In this document: positions 33,813 through 45,722 of the stretch, piece after piece
How positions within the stretch are numbered: position 1 is the stretch's first letter
Layout of the letters: each line of letters starts with the position of its first letter
Source: Gelatoporia subvermispora B
Taxonomy: Eukaryota; Basidiomycota; Agaricomycetes; Polyporales; Gelatoporiaceae
DNA: 64,000 nucleotides
NCBI GenBank assembly: GCA_000320605.2
Contig: KB445794.1
Span: 663,837 to 727,836, forward strand
Direction: 5' to 3'
Notes under the pieces: generated by a model
What the model was told of the DNA's origin: nothing
The model's input: the letters and a program-made list of their open reading frames with translations, nothing else
Databases searched by the model: none
Made by a program: the position numbers and the translations under genes

Positions 33813-36708
33813 ATGGTCTCTCTTAGTCTATCATATAGGTCTTCTCGTAGTAGCATCCATTCGTCATCTTCTCAGAATGGCCTCAATCCGACCTCGCCCG
33901 CTCCCTCCTCTCCCACTCCTTCATCATCTCAAGCAAGTCACTCCGGCTCCTCTTCCAGCGGTTCACTGAACGCCGCGGATGAAGGTAACTTGAGAAGATT
34001 TTTTCTAGATTGTCCGGCACCCTGACTACCAGTAACACAGAGAATGTCACAATAAACGCGAACCCTACATTATACAAGTCGAAGGGGAAGGAGAGAAGTC
34101 ATGAGTACGTCTTGAGATCGTGAGATATCTTTCCCTACTCATCCAACATGCAGAGATCTCCGTCTCTTGGCGGTGTCAAGTCGCCTCACCGAAATATCGT
34201 ACAGCATCTCCGACATTCAGACGCGCATCTTCGGTGAGTATCAGCTCCATATAACTCTCCTACAGAGATTTGATGTCATGGCCGAAAGAGATTCAGGAAC
34301 TCCGGCATAAATCTCAATCATCCGGTGACGCCGCAAACGCTAGTAGTGTCATCGATCAATCCCTCAGTCAACTTGATGAACGTCTCGAGACGGTGGCACA
34401 AGGCATCAAATCTATCGACGAGTCGTTGGAACCGCTGTTGCGGAGATCGGACGAGGCATATGAAGTCGCGTCTGAGGAACGAGCAGAGCATGCAATGATT
34501 CTGCGAAAGCATGCAGCAGTCGTAGCTGAATGGGATGCGTCACAGAAGGACATCCAAGTCTTGAGGGAGGAGTTGAAGGAAGACAAATGGTTGACTGTAT
34601 TCCGGACTGTCACCGAGCAAGCAGATGGCATGATGACGAGTTTGGAGAAGGCAGTCAACCGATGTCAGGTGGGTACAAACCTGATTGCACTTACGAAAGC
34701 CCATGTTGACAATACTGTCCTGCAGGATTTCATGTTCCAGATGCAGCGGCGTGGCAATGACGATGCTGCCTCATTTTCTTCGTCGACATCATCCCTCCGT
34801 TCCGATCAACCCACACGGCATCAAGAGATGTTCACATCTCTTCTAGAGTCTTATGAGGCCAAGAAGAAGTACGTCCCGGAACTATCTCTATTGTGCTTGT
34901 TTGATCTGATTATATCAGACACTACATGCCCGCTACTACGAAAGTTCTCTCAATCATTGACAAAGGTGTTCAGGATCGTGTTACGAAGAACGGTGAATGT
35001 CTGCGGCGCCATGCCGATTCTACAAAGCGTTGGAGGAACTTAAGAGACAGGATAGCACGGACTGACGCAGAGATGGAAACGTTGAGGCAGATGTTAATGG
35101 GCGAACTGACACCCAGCGAGACAAGTTCGAGTGCATCTGGCACTACGTCTCAGTCCAAAGATGGGTATCTTGGGACCTCACCCGGTAACTCTCGGACATC
35201 GAAGTCCAGAACAAATAGCTCAGCGAATACGTTGGCGCGCTCGATTTCTCCGTTCCGCAAGTTTGCTCGGAGAATCACGAAGAGCTCGAGCTCGAAGGAC
35301 CGTTCTCCGGGAACTGGGTCAGAGACCCTTTCACCATATGTATCCCCAGCCGCTCCACCATTGATGCATCGCACACCTTCCTCTGAACCTGTTCGCACAC
35401 TTCGGCACCGTTCATCAATGCTGAACTTCCTCTCTAGTCAGCCTGTAACTCCTTCGACGCCATCGCACAAGCACTCGCTTAGTCTTACACCCGAGACCTC
35501 GCCATCGGCACATAAAGCTGAACTCAATAGTTCTACGCTCAAAGGTCGACCAGTATGGAACAGTTCTACCAAGGTGGAGTCAGAAGACCGAGGTGGTACT
35601 GTGAAGTCGCCCACCCATCGACGTGTCTCTGCTCCTTTGTACCGATACTCTGAAGACATCCCCCCCCTTCCTTCGCTGAATGGACCATACATGCGGAGCG
35701 TATCACGGAGCTCTGTGGCATCTTCAAGACCATGGTCTCCGGTAACATCTTCCGTATCTACAGCCCACTCATCGATAATGGGAGTGTCAATGTATCGACC
35801 ACCTTCTCGTACCCAGACGCCTGGCCTCCCCACATCACCTCGCAATCGCCCAAAGACACCCAGTCACATACCCGTACCTGCAATGCATTTCCGCTCGATG
35901 TCAACTGAACCACAGGATTGGGAGGATAGGAGCCCAACCACATCCCTGATGCAGCGTGCATTCTCACCAACGCGGACCGTGTCGATGGATCGCGCGCAAA
36001 CACCGGGCAGCGGCCCCACCCCGCCTCGGCCACCGTCTCGTTCAATGATCCCGATCCCGAGCGTACACGTCTCGTCGGCCTCAAGACCATCTTCAGCCAT
36101 GTCCAACTATCGCCCAGACAGTGCCATGTCCTTCCGCGGCGCTGCCGCACGTGCTCAGACGCCCGAGCGGCTGCTTCGTTCTGCCGGGACACCTCGTCCG
36201 TCCATTCTGCACAGCCGAGCGCCTCCTTCGAGCTTCCGCGATGCTCCTGCACCTCGGACGCCCGGCTCTGGCTCCAGACCCTCGTCCCGTGCAGGCGCGG
36301 CGACGCCGAGTCTCGATGGCAAAGGCCCCCTGCACGTGTACGTTGCTCACCCCAAGGACCCGCTCGATGCGGAAGTCGCTGCCATTGTCAACTCAATCTC
36401 GCACGGCCTGCTCGTTGAGCGCATCGACCCGCCGCTCCGCGGATCGCCGCGCGAAAACGAAGAGATTCGTGCTCAGTATGCATTTTCGAATGCGATCGCG
36501 CGCAAGGTCGTTACGTGCAAGCTAACAACGCTGGCTCGGTCTAGCGCGAAGGGGCGAGATGGTGTGACGAAGAAAGTGATGGTCCGGGTCGGTGGAGGTT
36601 CGTCAATCTCACGTCTTACATTTATCTTCACGCTGACGGCGGAATACTTATCACACAGGGTGGCAAGACTTGCACATCTACGTCATGAACCGCCAGTCTG
36701 GCGTTTGA
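33813..36708 (+). CDS. Kar9-like spindle/microtubule protein with C-terminal GAR domain
   Basis: Predicted cytoplasmic microtubule-associated protein. The N-terminus is Ser-rich (MVSLSLSYRSSRSSIHSSSS). The next third is helical and charged, like Kar9 (SQLDERLETVAQGIKSIDES, LREELKEDKWLTVFRTVTEQ, TKVLSIIDKGVQDRVTKNGE). The middle is long, basic and Ser/Pro-rich with two SxIP motifs, SHIP (35862-35873) and SMIP (36042-36053), the EB1/Bim1-binding signal. The end is a GAS2-related (GAR) microtubule-binding domain: AAIVNSISHGLLVERIDPPL, YAFSNAIARKVVTCKL, KKVMVRVGGGWQDLHIYVMN. The stop at 36706-36708 follows a last exon that starts at WQDLH. Exons are joined by GT-AG introns in phase; one acceptor (near 34268) is AGAG and less certain. 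Spindle positioning or nuclear migration is inferred from Kar9. Convergent with the TRAPPC12-like gene, 138 bases apart. Confidence 0.82.
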
Positions 36709-36846
36709 GCATCGGCTATGCAGCAGGTACATTATGGACATGAGACACATCCACATCTACTACGTACCCTTTCGTATAATTCGCCGTATGTCCTTCCGAT
36801 ACATTCGTTTATGGAACTCTATGCACAATCCGTAGTCCGTACATCT

Positions 36847-39436
36847 TCAGTTTGTAGGCATCTTCAGACAAGTTGTTCGCAAGCCATCCCCAGCCCACTT
36901 GGCCACCTCGATCAGCAGGTCTCGTTTCTTGTCCATCCCGGCGGTTGAGCGGAGCTCATACATCGTTGCTGTGGGAAGTCAGACGAGTATTATACTGTAT
37001 GAGGAGTCACGCACATATGTTGAACAAAAGCGGCTCAGCTGCGAGCACCGTTGATGGCGCTGCTCTAATGGCTTCTTCCAAGAGTCGTATGCCCTACCAC
37101 CACTGGGTATTAGACCGACGTACGTCGCGTGGCTGCACAACCTACCTCCTGCAGCTTTCCTTGATTCAAGTACGCCACTGCAAGATTATTTACCGCCTGA
37201 ACCTGCTCAACACGACATATAGAGATCGTGCTACATGCACTTACCACAAAGTGCTCCGGGTCCGCCTGGAGCAGTCTCTGCAGCTCGCTCGCAGCGTGCG
37301 ACCAGTCACCCTCCGCGGTGGCTAGCAACGCGGCGTTCATCCCCTTCAACGCGGGATCCGCCGTCGGGTCCTGCGCGACGGCATGGAAGTGCTGCGCGGC
37401 CGCGGCGATGCAGCCGCTCTGGAGGTACACCCGCCCGACCGAGGAGCGCACCGCGGGGGACGTCACGCCGCCCGCCTGCTCGCAGAGCGGCCCGAGCAGG
37501 CGCGCGGCCGCAGCGAAGTCCTGCACACACCCGTGGTCAGCCTGCGTTCTGTTTGTCCGCTTGCGAGCAGCGGGGGTGGTCCCACACACCTTCATCTCGA
37601 TCAGATGCGACGCAAGTATGAGGGCGACGCGCGCGCCGCGCTCGCGCCACATCTCCGCGTCGGCGGGGCGCGCCCGCGCGCGGGTGCGGCATTTGCGGAG
37701 GAGCGCCGCGAGCGCGTCGAGGTGGCCCATGTGGTCGCCTGCCCAGTACTTGAGCCGCGCGTGCAGGACCTCGAGTTCGAACGGCAGCGCCCGCTCGAAG
37801 ACCCACTCGCGCGCGCTGGGCGGCTCGATCCCGTTCAGCACGCTGAAGAGGTTCGTACACTCGGCGGAGGTCTGGTTGAAGAGCCGCAAGCGCGCGAGGC
37901 TCGCGAGACGTAGATACCATAGCTGCGGGCACGGACGCGAATTTTGAGTGTTCGGGCACGTCCTCAGCAGGTCGATTGCATACAACGAGCCACTTACGGA
38001 GAGCACAAGAGTCAGATCTTCAGGGTCAGCCTCAAGGAGGCGATCACGAGCCATTCGGGCAAGAGCCCGCCAGCTATTCGTCATCTACGATACGAATGTA
38101 TAAAAATAATATTTCACAACATCTATAATACACTCTGTACTACTCACAACCAACGTAGGGAATTCACTCCGCTGCCACTCGCCCGTCAGGTCGCGCGCTG
38201 GACGGCGCTCGGGCGGGACATATTTCATGAGCAGCGAAGTCAATGGATCCGTCTAGCAGCATTACACGATACGGGCATGAGACCGCGGCACAACCACCAC
38301 GTCAGGAGAGGAAACGGCATTGGGCGCACATTCGGGATCGGCAGGAACATCGTCGGGAGGAGCAGACTCGGCAGGTACAAGTCCGGCGCATCCTCGTCGT
38401 CGCTCTCAGCAGCCGGCGGAGACGGCACGGCCTTGTTGAGATTCGGCGAGGGCAGTGGCTGAGACGAGCTGGAGGCGGACGGTGAGAGGATCGTCGACTG
38501 CGCGAGCGCGATCTCGTCCACGGCAGGCACGGACTGCTCGAGGTTGATAGACGAGGGCGCAGGCGAGGGCTCGACAACCTCCGATACCGATGCGGATAGC
38601 GACTGCCCTGCAGACTCATCTACCACAAACGGGTCCGGAAGCTCTGGCTCTGACAGTGCGGGATCGGGGGGCACCGTAAGGTCGTCAATGGCATCTTCTG
38701 CAGCGGCGACATCCTCTGTAATAGCTGGATCAGGAATGGTGTTCGAGGTGTCCTCTACAATGCCCGCCGTCGGAAGGGCCTGAGCCGAAGCAGAGCTCGC
38801 GACAACTGTCTGGAGATCGTTTGACTGCTCCTGCTCTTGCTCCTGCTCTGCGCTAGGCTCTTCCACCTCTGCTATGTTGCCAAGGGAAAGGGTCGAGCCG
38901 GGCGCATGGGTCAGCTCAGGCATCGTCACTTCCGACGGCGGAGGCGCGTCCGCCCCAAGGGGCATGCAGGGCAGAGAGGTGTCGATCACCCCCTGCGGTG
39001 TCGGATACAACGACGGCGCTACGTCACCTGCAGTGTCCGCCGCCGCGTCCTGCGCAGAGTCGGCGGGAGTTGGTTCAGAGAGTTCGTGCGTCGCAGCACT
39101 GCCTGCGTCAGAGTGCACGCTGATCTTGGCCTCGTCGACGGTGTCCGCCATGGTCTCGGAGTCGCCACTAGACAGAGAGGCTTCGCGTCCGATGTAAATA
39201 ACAGGAGGAGGAGACTGCTGTCGCACGTCGACGGGCTCGAGGGAGGGGGAGTGGTGGTCGGGATCAACTGAGGCGGCGGGAGACGCTCTCTGCAGCGTCG
39301 CGGACTTGGAATCCTTGCCAAATCGGGGCTTGCGAAAAGGGCGCTTAATGGCTGCGACCACGCGGCGGACACCCCGCGGGGATGCGGGTGTTGAGGAGAT
39401 CGAAGAATTGGAGGATGAAGAACGAATGGAAGGCAT
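36847..39436 (-). CDS. TRAPPC12: TRAPPC12-like TPR protein
   Basis: TPR protein resembling TRAPPC12, a subunit of the TRAPPIII tethering complex in ER-Golgi and autophagy traffic. The ATG at 39436 begins a first exon of nearly 390 codons: a basic start (RRVVAAIKRPFRKPRFGK), then a long acidic, Ser/Pro/Ala-rich disordered part with an EQEQEQEQ run. The conserved part begins LPSLLLPTMFLPIPN and is spliced (intron about 38268 down, GTGCGC...TGCTAG) to TDPLTSLLMKYVPPERRP and RDLTGEWQRSEFPTLV. Helical TPR-like repeats follow: NSWRALARMARDRLLEADPE, LHARLKYWAGDHMGHLDALA, VGRVYLQSGCIAAAAQHFHA, VNNLAVAYLNQGKLQEG and LLEEAIRAAPSTVLAAEPLL. The stop is at 36847-36849. The exons at 37230-37940 are much more GC-rich than the last exons. 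Homology call from motif memory. Confidence 0.75.
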
Positions 39437-40650
39437 AATGAATAATACAGGGGGGTCGCACGGGCGGATTTTTGAGAGCGGTGCAAATGAAACTTGGGTG
39501 TTTATATGTTAGACAAAGTCCGGGCGTGGCCACCGTGCGGCTATCATGCGTCTTCCGCATTGTGGTTAATATGGTAGGCTTCTCAAGGCGGAAAGACTCG
39601 ACTTGGCCAACGGAAGGCGGAGGAGTCGGAAAACCTATCTTCCTCTTCCGATTCTCGCACATGCATGCCAATACACAACTTCTAACAGCTTAGTGTGTAC
39701 GCAGCAGGCGCAGGTGACTGCAGTGTCGCAGTGGCTCGAATCGGCCGCGGCTCGTTCAAGAGCAGAGCGGCTCGCAAGGGCTCGTCCAGGCCACTTGCAG
39801 ATGCGCCACTATCTGCCAATGGGACATATGTCATCGGAATCTTGCAGCGATACTAATAGTGCCTCTATCCTGATTCATATCAGTATGCTTTTGAGAAACA
39901 CTCAACGATTTGTGCTTGGAAAATTCTGCGAGACAGTGACGGTCATGATCGTGATGAAGACCAGGTTCACTCCTTTGCATCGTAGGCTCGTAGCACTGTG
40001 AATAGGTTCAGACCCATCGACCTTGATTCCGGTTTTCTCCGTAGTATGATACCCCTGACACAATGGCATCAGAGTTGGCATATATTTCATACAACTACAA
40101 GTCTGGACATTTTCTGGATTGAGCATGAGACTGATAGATATTATATCTAGACCCTGTTCATTTCAGAAATGAGATGTTTTTGATCTAGACATCGAATTCG
40201 AACGCTAGCACACCGCCCAAGGTTCGGCGAAGGCGTGATGATCCCCCGAGTGTACCAAAGGACTTGGTTGAGCCGCGGAATAGTCCGGCAAGGACACTGT
40301 GGTGACCGAAAGCACACCCAAAATGAACTAACAGATACTACAGCTGAGCTGCAGCACGAGGAGTTGGCATGCTAGATATCCATGATCAGGTCGTGGCAGG
40401 TGCAGAGCAAGACGGAGCAAGGCACGCGCGCATCGGCACGCCTGCAAGCGAGTCGGGGTGCGCATGATGTCGACCTGGAGAACGCTGAAGCGGTCCAAGC
40501 CGCCGGTCGCTGCTGTGCCATCGACATCCTTTCAGAATAGTCTCAGACTGACCTGCTTACACTAACTAAGCTCTGCAAGGACCCGTATCGCGTCTATAGC
40601 TCTCGGAGACATCACGAATCACTGGAATTGCTCACTGAGCTGTTATAATA
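39437..40650. promoter_or_regulatory. Divergent region between the TRAPPC12-like gene and VPS5
   Basis: 1.2 kb between divergent starts. The proximal 200 bases on each side should be promoters and leaders. The central AT-rich part (39880-40200) shows no gene, tandem repeat or RNA signature. Confidence 0.45.
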
Positions 40651-43104
40651 ATGTCTGGCTTCGACGACCTGCTCTCGACCTCCCGGAACGTCCTCGACAG
40701 CAATCCCTTCGAGGACCCCTTCGCACATCCACGCTCCAACTCGCCAGACCCATGGGCTAGCTTCGGTGCAGCGACGCACGACGACGATGCCGGGTTCGGC
40801 GCGCGCAGCACGGCCCCGACACTCGAGACGAACGCCTTCGCCGATGCACAAGGCTTCTCTGCGTTTGCCGAGTCCGCCATCGACCCCCTCGCACCTGCGC
40901 CGTCTGAGCAGGACGTGCACGTCGACGAGGAGCTCACCGTCTCGACCCCATCCTCGCCCGCGACCGACCTCCGCTCGCCCGGCTTCCGCGAGAGCATCTC
41001 TACCGCCGCCGAAGAGGAGGAAGATCGTCCCTCGCAGCAGCCCGATGCACACGAACCGCTCGCACGAGAGCCCACGCCACCCTTCCAGGCGAGCCCGCCG
41101 CCCGAGTCTCCACCTGCACCCGTGCCCCAGCCCTCCGGGCACGTCTCGCGTGCATCCACGGCATCCCTCACATCCTCCTCGCGCCCCGAGCGCGCGTTCC
41201 GCTCCCCACTCGACCAGATGCCCGCATCCGACCTCGAGCGCTCGATCGCGGGGCTCTCGCTCGGCGGGGAGACCGTTGGTGGGTGGCAAGGCGCGGAGAG
41301 CGTGTTCGTCTCGGCCCCCCGCGCGGAGAGCCCCTCGCGCGACCGGAGCGACTCGGACGACGACGATGACCGACCGATCCTACAGACAGTGCGGCAAGCA
41401 GTGAGCATCGGTTCTTGTGACTCACAGCTGTGCTCCGGAGGTGCTGATGGGTAGTTCAGTCAATCAAGCCGCCGCCGCCACCTGCGACGCGCACGGATGG
41501 TGGGATCCAGCCAACGTTCGTCATCACTGTGGACGATCCACAGAGAGTCGGCGATCCGATCCGGGCGTACACGATGTACACTGTGCACACGCGGGTCAGT
41601 GTCCTACTCCATACACACCGTCGTGTGGCTCACAACCTCCTGATGCCTAGACAACATCCCCGTTATACAGCAAGTCTACATTCTCGGTACTGCGACGTTA
41701 CTCCGACTTTCTCTGGTTGTATGAGACGCTCTCCCTCAACAACCCGGGTGTCGTCGTCCCACCCGTGCCAGAGAAAAAGCCCGTCGGCCGCTTTGACGCG
41801 AACTTCGTGCAGCAGCGCCGTAATGCGCTCGAAAAGTGCATACAGAAGATCGCAAGCCACCCGGTGCTCCAGAAGGATCCGGACCTCAAGCTCTTCCTCG
41901 AAAGCGATACGTTCGCGCTGGATGTGAGCTGCTCTCCAATATTTGCTCTGCCCAGCTGAGTAACCATGTCGGATAGATCAAGCACCGGAAAGCAGAGATC
42001 GCACACGAGAAAGGTGGCTTGATGGCCTCCATAGGCCAATCAGTCATTGGACCAAGATTCTATGAGACCGATGAGGTGAGACAATGCACGATATGGCGAT
42101 GGCATTTGTGTTGACTGGAGCCATTGTAAGTGGTTCGACCGGCAAAAGGCCTATTTGGACAGCCTAGAGTCCCAACTGCGTGGATTGGTGAAGGCGATTG
42201 ACACGGTGTCTCGACACCGATCAGGTTCGTGGTGTTGATTAGTGCACACGGCCTTATTCTCATGGCATGGATTCAGAGGTTGCTGCGGCGACCGGAGAGT
42301 TCGCCCAGACTGTCTCTGACTTGGCGAGTTCGGATGTCGGACAGCAGCTGTCAGCATCCCTCGCCGGTCTTGCAGACGTCGAGCGGAAGGCTCAGGATCT
42401 GCAGAACGCGCAAGCGCAAGAAGACACTATCACCATTCTGAGCACAGGTATGATGACTTCTGTGATTATCGCGACAGTGACCGACATGCCCTGCAGCGGA
42501 TGAGTATGCTCGTCTCATCAACTCAGTACGGGTGAGTAGCTGCGTCCGAACAACGGAGCAACTGACATTAAGGCTGACACGCTGGACTAGATGGCATTCA
42601 CATCGCGCATCCGTACATACCACGCCTGGCAGCAAGCAGATAGCCAGGCTAAGCGAGCCAAGCAACAACACGAGACTACCCGTGCACAAGGCAAGATGAC
42701 CGCCGACCAGATACCCCGCTCGCTCTCACAGGTAGCAGAGGTACGCATCACTTACAAATGTCAACGAGCGACGCCTTACCTGCGCTTGGATAGGCGGAAA
42801 GGCGGGCGCTTGACGCAAAGACGGACTTCGAGCAGGTCTCGAGGCTTGTCAAGACGGAAGTCGCACGATTTGAGCAGGAGCGCATAGAGGACTTCAAGAG
42901 CTCTCTGGAGGCGTTCTTGGACGGCATGATTACGAGACAGAAGCAGGTGCGATTAGAGCTATTCAGGAGGGGTCACACATTTACCTTGATGTTTACCTTG
43001 CACAGCTCATTGCCACATGGGAAAACTACCAGCAGACTTTACTCAAGAAGGTCGGCCCGCCAGCTCCAAGGACGTCAGGAGAGTCGGCCGTCGCTGTTTC
43101 CTAG
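40651..43104 (+). CDS. VPS5: Retromer-associated sorting nexin Vps5 (PX-BAR)
   Basis: Membrane-bending subunit of the endosome-to-Golgi retromer coat (SNX1/2 type). Exon 1 (40651-41400) encodes an acidic, Pro/Ser-rich N-terminus with the peptides SNPFEDPF and DPWASF. Exon 2 starts SIKPPPPPATRTDGG and enters the PX domain (PTFVITVDDPQRVGDPIRAY). RRYSDFLWLYETL and PPVPEKKPVGRFDANFVQQR carry the PI3P pocket. HPVLQKDPDLKLFLESD closes the PX domain. The BAR half is coiled: EWFDRQKAYLDSLESQLRGL, SASLAGLADVERKAQDLQNA, ARLINSVRMAFTSRIRTYHA, QSLSQVAEAERRALDAKTDF-like segments and ERIEDFKSSLEAFLDGMITR, with LIATWENYQQTLLKK near the end. Introns are short and phased. Vps17 is an alternative, but the intact RRYSDF pocket favours Vps5. 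Convergent with MPE1 (228 bases). Confidence 0.88.
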
Positions 43105-43332
43105 CTAGCAGCTACGTTGAGGACGGTGCTTAGTCTCATACTGTTTGTTCGTGGAAGGATTGCCATTTTATTGCGAATGGATAGTGGATTCTACATGCGT
43201 GCGATATAATTAATTAGGATGAGATGCATGATGCTACCTATATGTGCAGTGAAGTCTAGATTGTCCACGCCGCACCCTCGCACATATCACCCTATACCCA
43301 ACCAACGACCAACCCCACTGTTTGTTCTCTGC

Positions 43333-45407
43333 TTATTCCCAATACCGCGGCATCTTCGCCTCGTTCTCACTCCCAGCGACCTCCAAAAAGTCAGATGGCC
43401 GCTCGCGCTTTAGGTTGCGCCGCCTGTTGTTCAGCGGCAACCGCTGGTACGCCGAGTCCTGGCTCGCGGGCTGCTGATTGGGAAAGGGGTTCGTCCACTG
43501 CTGCTGATACCCGGACATGCCATTAAACTGCATGCCGACCGCGGGCTGCGTGAAGTTTGCGGCCATCGCCGCGGCAACCTGCGCCTGCTGCAGCTCCATC
43601 TGCAGCTGCTGGTGCTTCATCTGCGTCTGCTGGCGCACTTGCAGCGGCAGTGACGGGTTGTTGAGCATGATCTGGATCTGCTGAATCTGAGCTTGGATGT
43701 GTGGGATCGTATCCGCGATCATCTGCGACATGTCCCCGAGGTCCGCACCGGGCTGCTGCTCGGAGTAGTAGTCCTGGTCGAACGCGGCCAGGTCTGCGGC
43801 GGATGAGGCTTGCTTCTGCAACGCCGTCAGGGATGATGAAGCGGGTTGAACGTGCGGACGTACCTGCTTGTCTGCGCTTGATGATTCTGCTGTACCATTA
43901 GTCTGTTTGGGCTTTGACTCCTCTTCTGCCTCATGCCGGCTCTTCTCAATCTCCTTGTCGATATGGTCCGCAACCTTGGTTCGCATAGGTTTGTCCATCA
44001 TTAGCTTGTCGAGCGAGGGTATCTTCTTGCCGCAGTTCCGGCAGATGAAGTCGCGCTCTAGGAGGTGAGTCTGGATACATTCCTCGCAATATAGTGTACC
44101 ACAGCAAGGTGTCTTGACTGCATCCCGAAAGAGTTTGTTGTCAATCGGACATGCGAGTGAGGGATCTGAAGGGGTACGCTCGCGGATGTCGGACTCCGTC
44201 AATCCCTTGTGTCGCGTGACTTGCTTCTGCCACGAAGCGCTGAACACCACGGTTAGCATTCAAGCAGTAACGTAAGTAAACTGACGACATGGATACCCAC
44301 GAGTCTGGCTGAGCAACGACGTAACCTCCTTCCGGCGTCACCATAACACCTTGACCTAATTGGCCACTTGGCGATTCTACCGCTTTCAAGAAACTGCGAG
44401 GAATTCCTGTTGTACGTTTAATTCGAGGACGATTATCATAATCCCTGTCATTATTTGTAGGACAATCTTGTATCCAGTGACCTGACGGTCATCATTAACT
44501 TGAAACTTGGAGACCAACCTGCAGGAACTGCGAACCTTTCTGGCCACACCGATAGCAGACGTAACTGGGAGGCAGCGGGCGATCAGGTTGGTGATGATGA
44601 TGAGATCCATACGGTCTTCCTCGACCAGCTCCAGCTCCAGCACCCCGAGCGTTTGTATATATACGGGTCGCGCTATAATGTGCAACGTGGCAGAAAGAGA
44701 CCACGCGAAACAGAAGTAATTCATTAGAGAATATGCTACTACGCCAACAAGGGAATCCGCATTGCGCGACACCAACTGTGACATTTTCTCTTGGGTTTCC
44801 TCCCAATTCTGCGTTTGTGCTTGGAACATGGCAGCCATAGCAGCTGCCTCGTCTTCTTGAGTCACAACAGACTTGACGGTCACCTGAACAAGAGATGAAG
44901 GACATCAGTATAACAACAGCTATAAGACGTACCGGCGGGGCCTTCGGGCCACTGCTAACCATCTCTTCCTTCACATCAAAACGCTTTGAAATGTTACCGG
45001 TACCTCTGTGCCAAGCATTTAGGCCACCACCGGCCGAACTAGATTTCGACGAGGAATCGGAGGGACCGGCAGATGGTCCAGCAGCACCGATGTACATATT
45101 AGCTTTGCCCTTTCCGGGTCGCACAAAGGTACGCTTCACGATCACAGATGATGACCGAGGTATGATATGAGAATCGTCCTTGTACTCTGCGCCGGACTGT
45201 CAAGAAAGCCAAAGTTAGAAGGGGGACTGACGAACCTTCGCCAGAAGAAGCGTCGAACACCCCAAGGTCGAAATCATTAGCCTTACCCAAGTTGTTGGCC
45301 AATATGATCTCTTTCTTGAGGTCGAAGACAGATATACCGGTGCCGTCGAAGGTCACCCGCGACTCGTCCCTCTGAGACTTGAACTTGTAGAACACTGACG
45401 ATGCCAT
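43333..45407 (-). CDS. MPE1: Mpe1 mRNA 3'-end processing factor (DWNN, zinc knuckle, RING)
   Basis: Subunit of the cleavage and polyadenylation factor (RBBP6 in animals). The ATG at 45407 opens the ubiquitin-like DWNN domain (SVFYKFKSQRDESRVTFDG, SVFDLKKEIILANNLGKAND, DSHIIPRSSSVIVKRTFV). A linker leads to a CCHC zinc knuckle, YVCYRCGQKGHWIQDCP, split by an intron after QKG. PRSFLKAVESP and VVAQPDSASWQKQVTRHKG follow. The RING/U-box-like domain is LACPIDNKLFRDAVKTPCCG, LYCEECIQTHLLERDFICRN and CGKKIPSLDKLMMDKPMR. The C-terminus is rich in Gln and Met helices (QAQIQQIQIMLNN, QMKHQQLQMELQQAQ) and ends in a basic segment before TAA at 43333-43335. All three family domains are complete. Divergent from ERG4 across 315 bases. 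Confidence 0.93.
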
Positions 45408-45722
45408 GATTATATATGATTTTTTCTACCCCTTTGCTACAATATACAGATGTTGCTTGCGTCAATATGGGGTCAGGAAAAGACAGGGTCGATTGGATGC
45501 CCTCTGGAGGGGGAGATGGTGGTCGGGTGGAATGGAGCTACGAGGTGCGAGGCGCTGGAACAGCAAAGACGACAGAGGAGCAGCTGACTAAGCGCACCTG
45601 ACCATAAAGCACGTGACTCATCTGGTGCGCCGATTTATGGACGCGAGATTTCGGCCGTTCGCCCTCTTCGACGTCCCGCCACGCGTTCTTCGTCGTCGGA
45701 CGCGTAGTTTTCGTTCTCCATC
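45408..45722. promoter_or_regulatory. Bidirectional MPE1/ERG4 promoter with composite CACGTGACTCA element
   Basis: 315 bases separate the two divergent start codons, so both promoters must overlap here. At 45610-45620 CACGTGA (E-box of the Cbf1/Pho4/SREBP type) overlaps TGACTCA (Gcn4/AP-1 type). It lies 102 bases before the ERG4 start. Which factor binds is unknown. Confidence 0.5.

Noticed and set aside
37228..37947. Plus-strand frames of up to 239 codons
   Set aside because: They are antisense to the GC-rich TPR exons of the TRAPPC12-like gene.
40612..41408. Minus-strand frames of 225-258 codons
   Set aside because: Antisense shadows of the GC-rich VPS5 exon 1.
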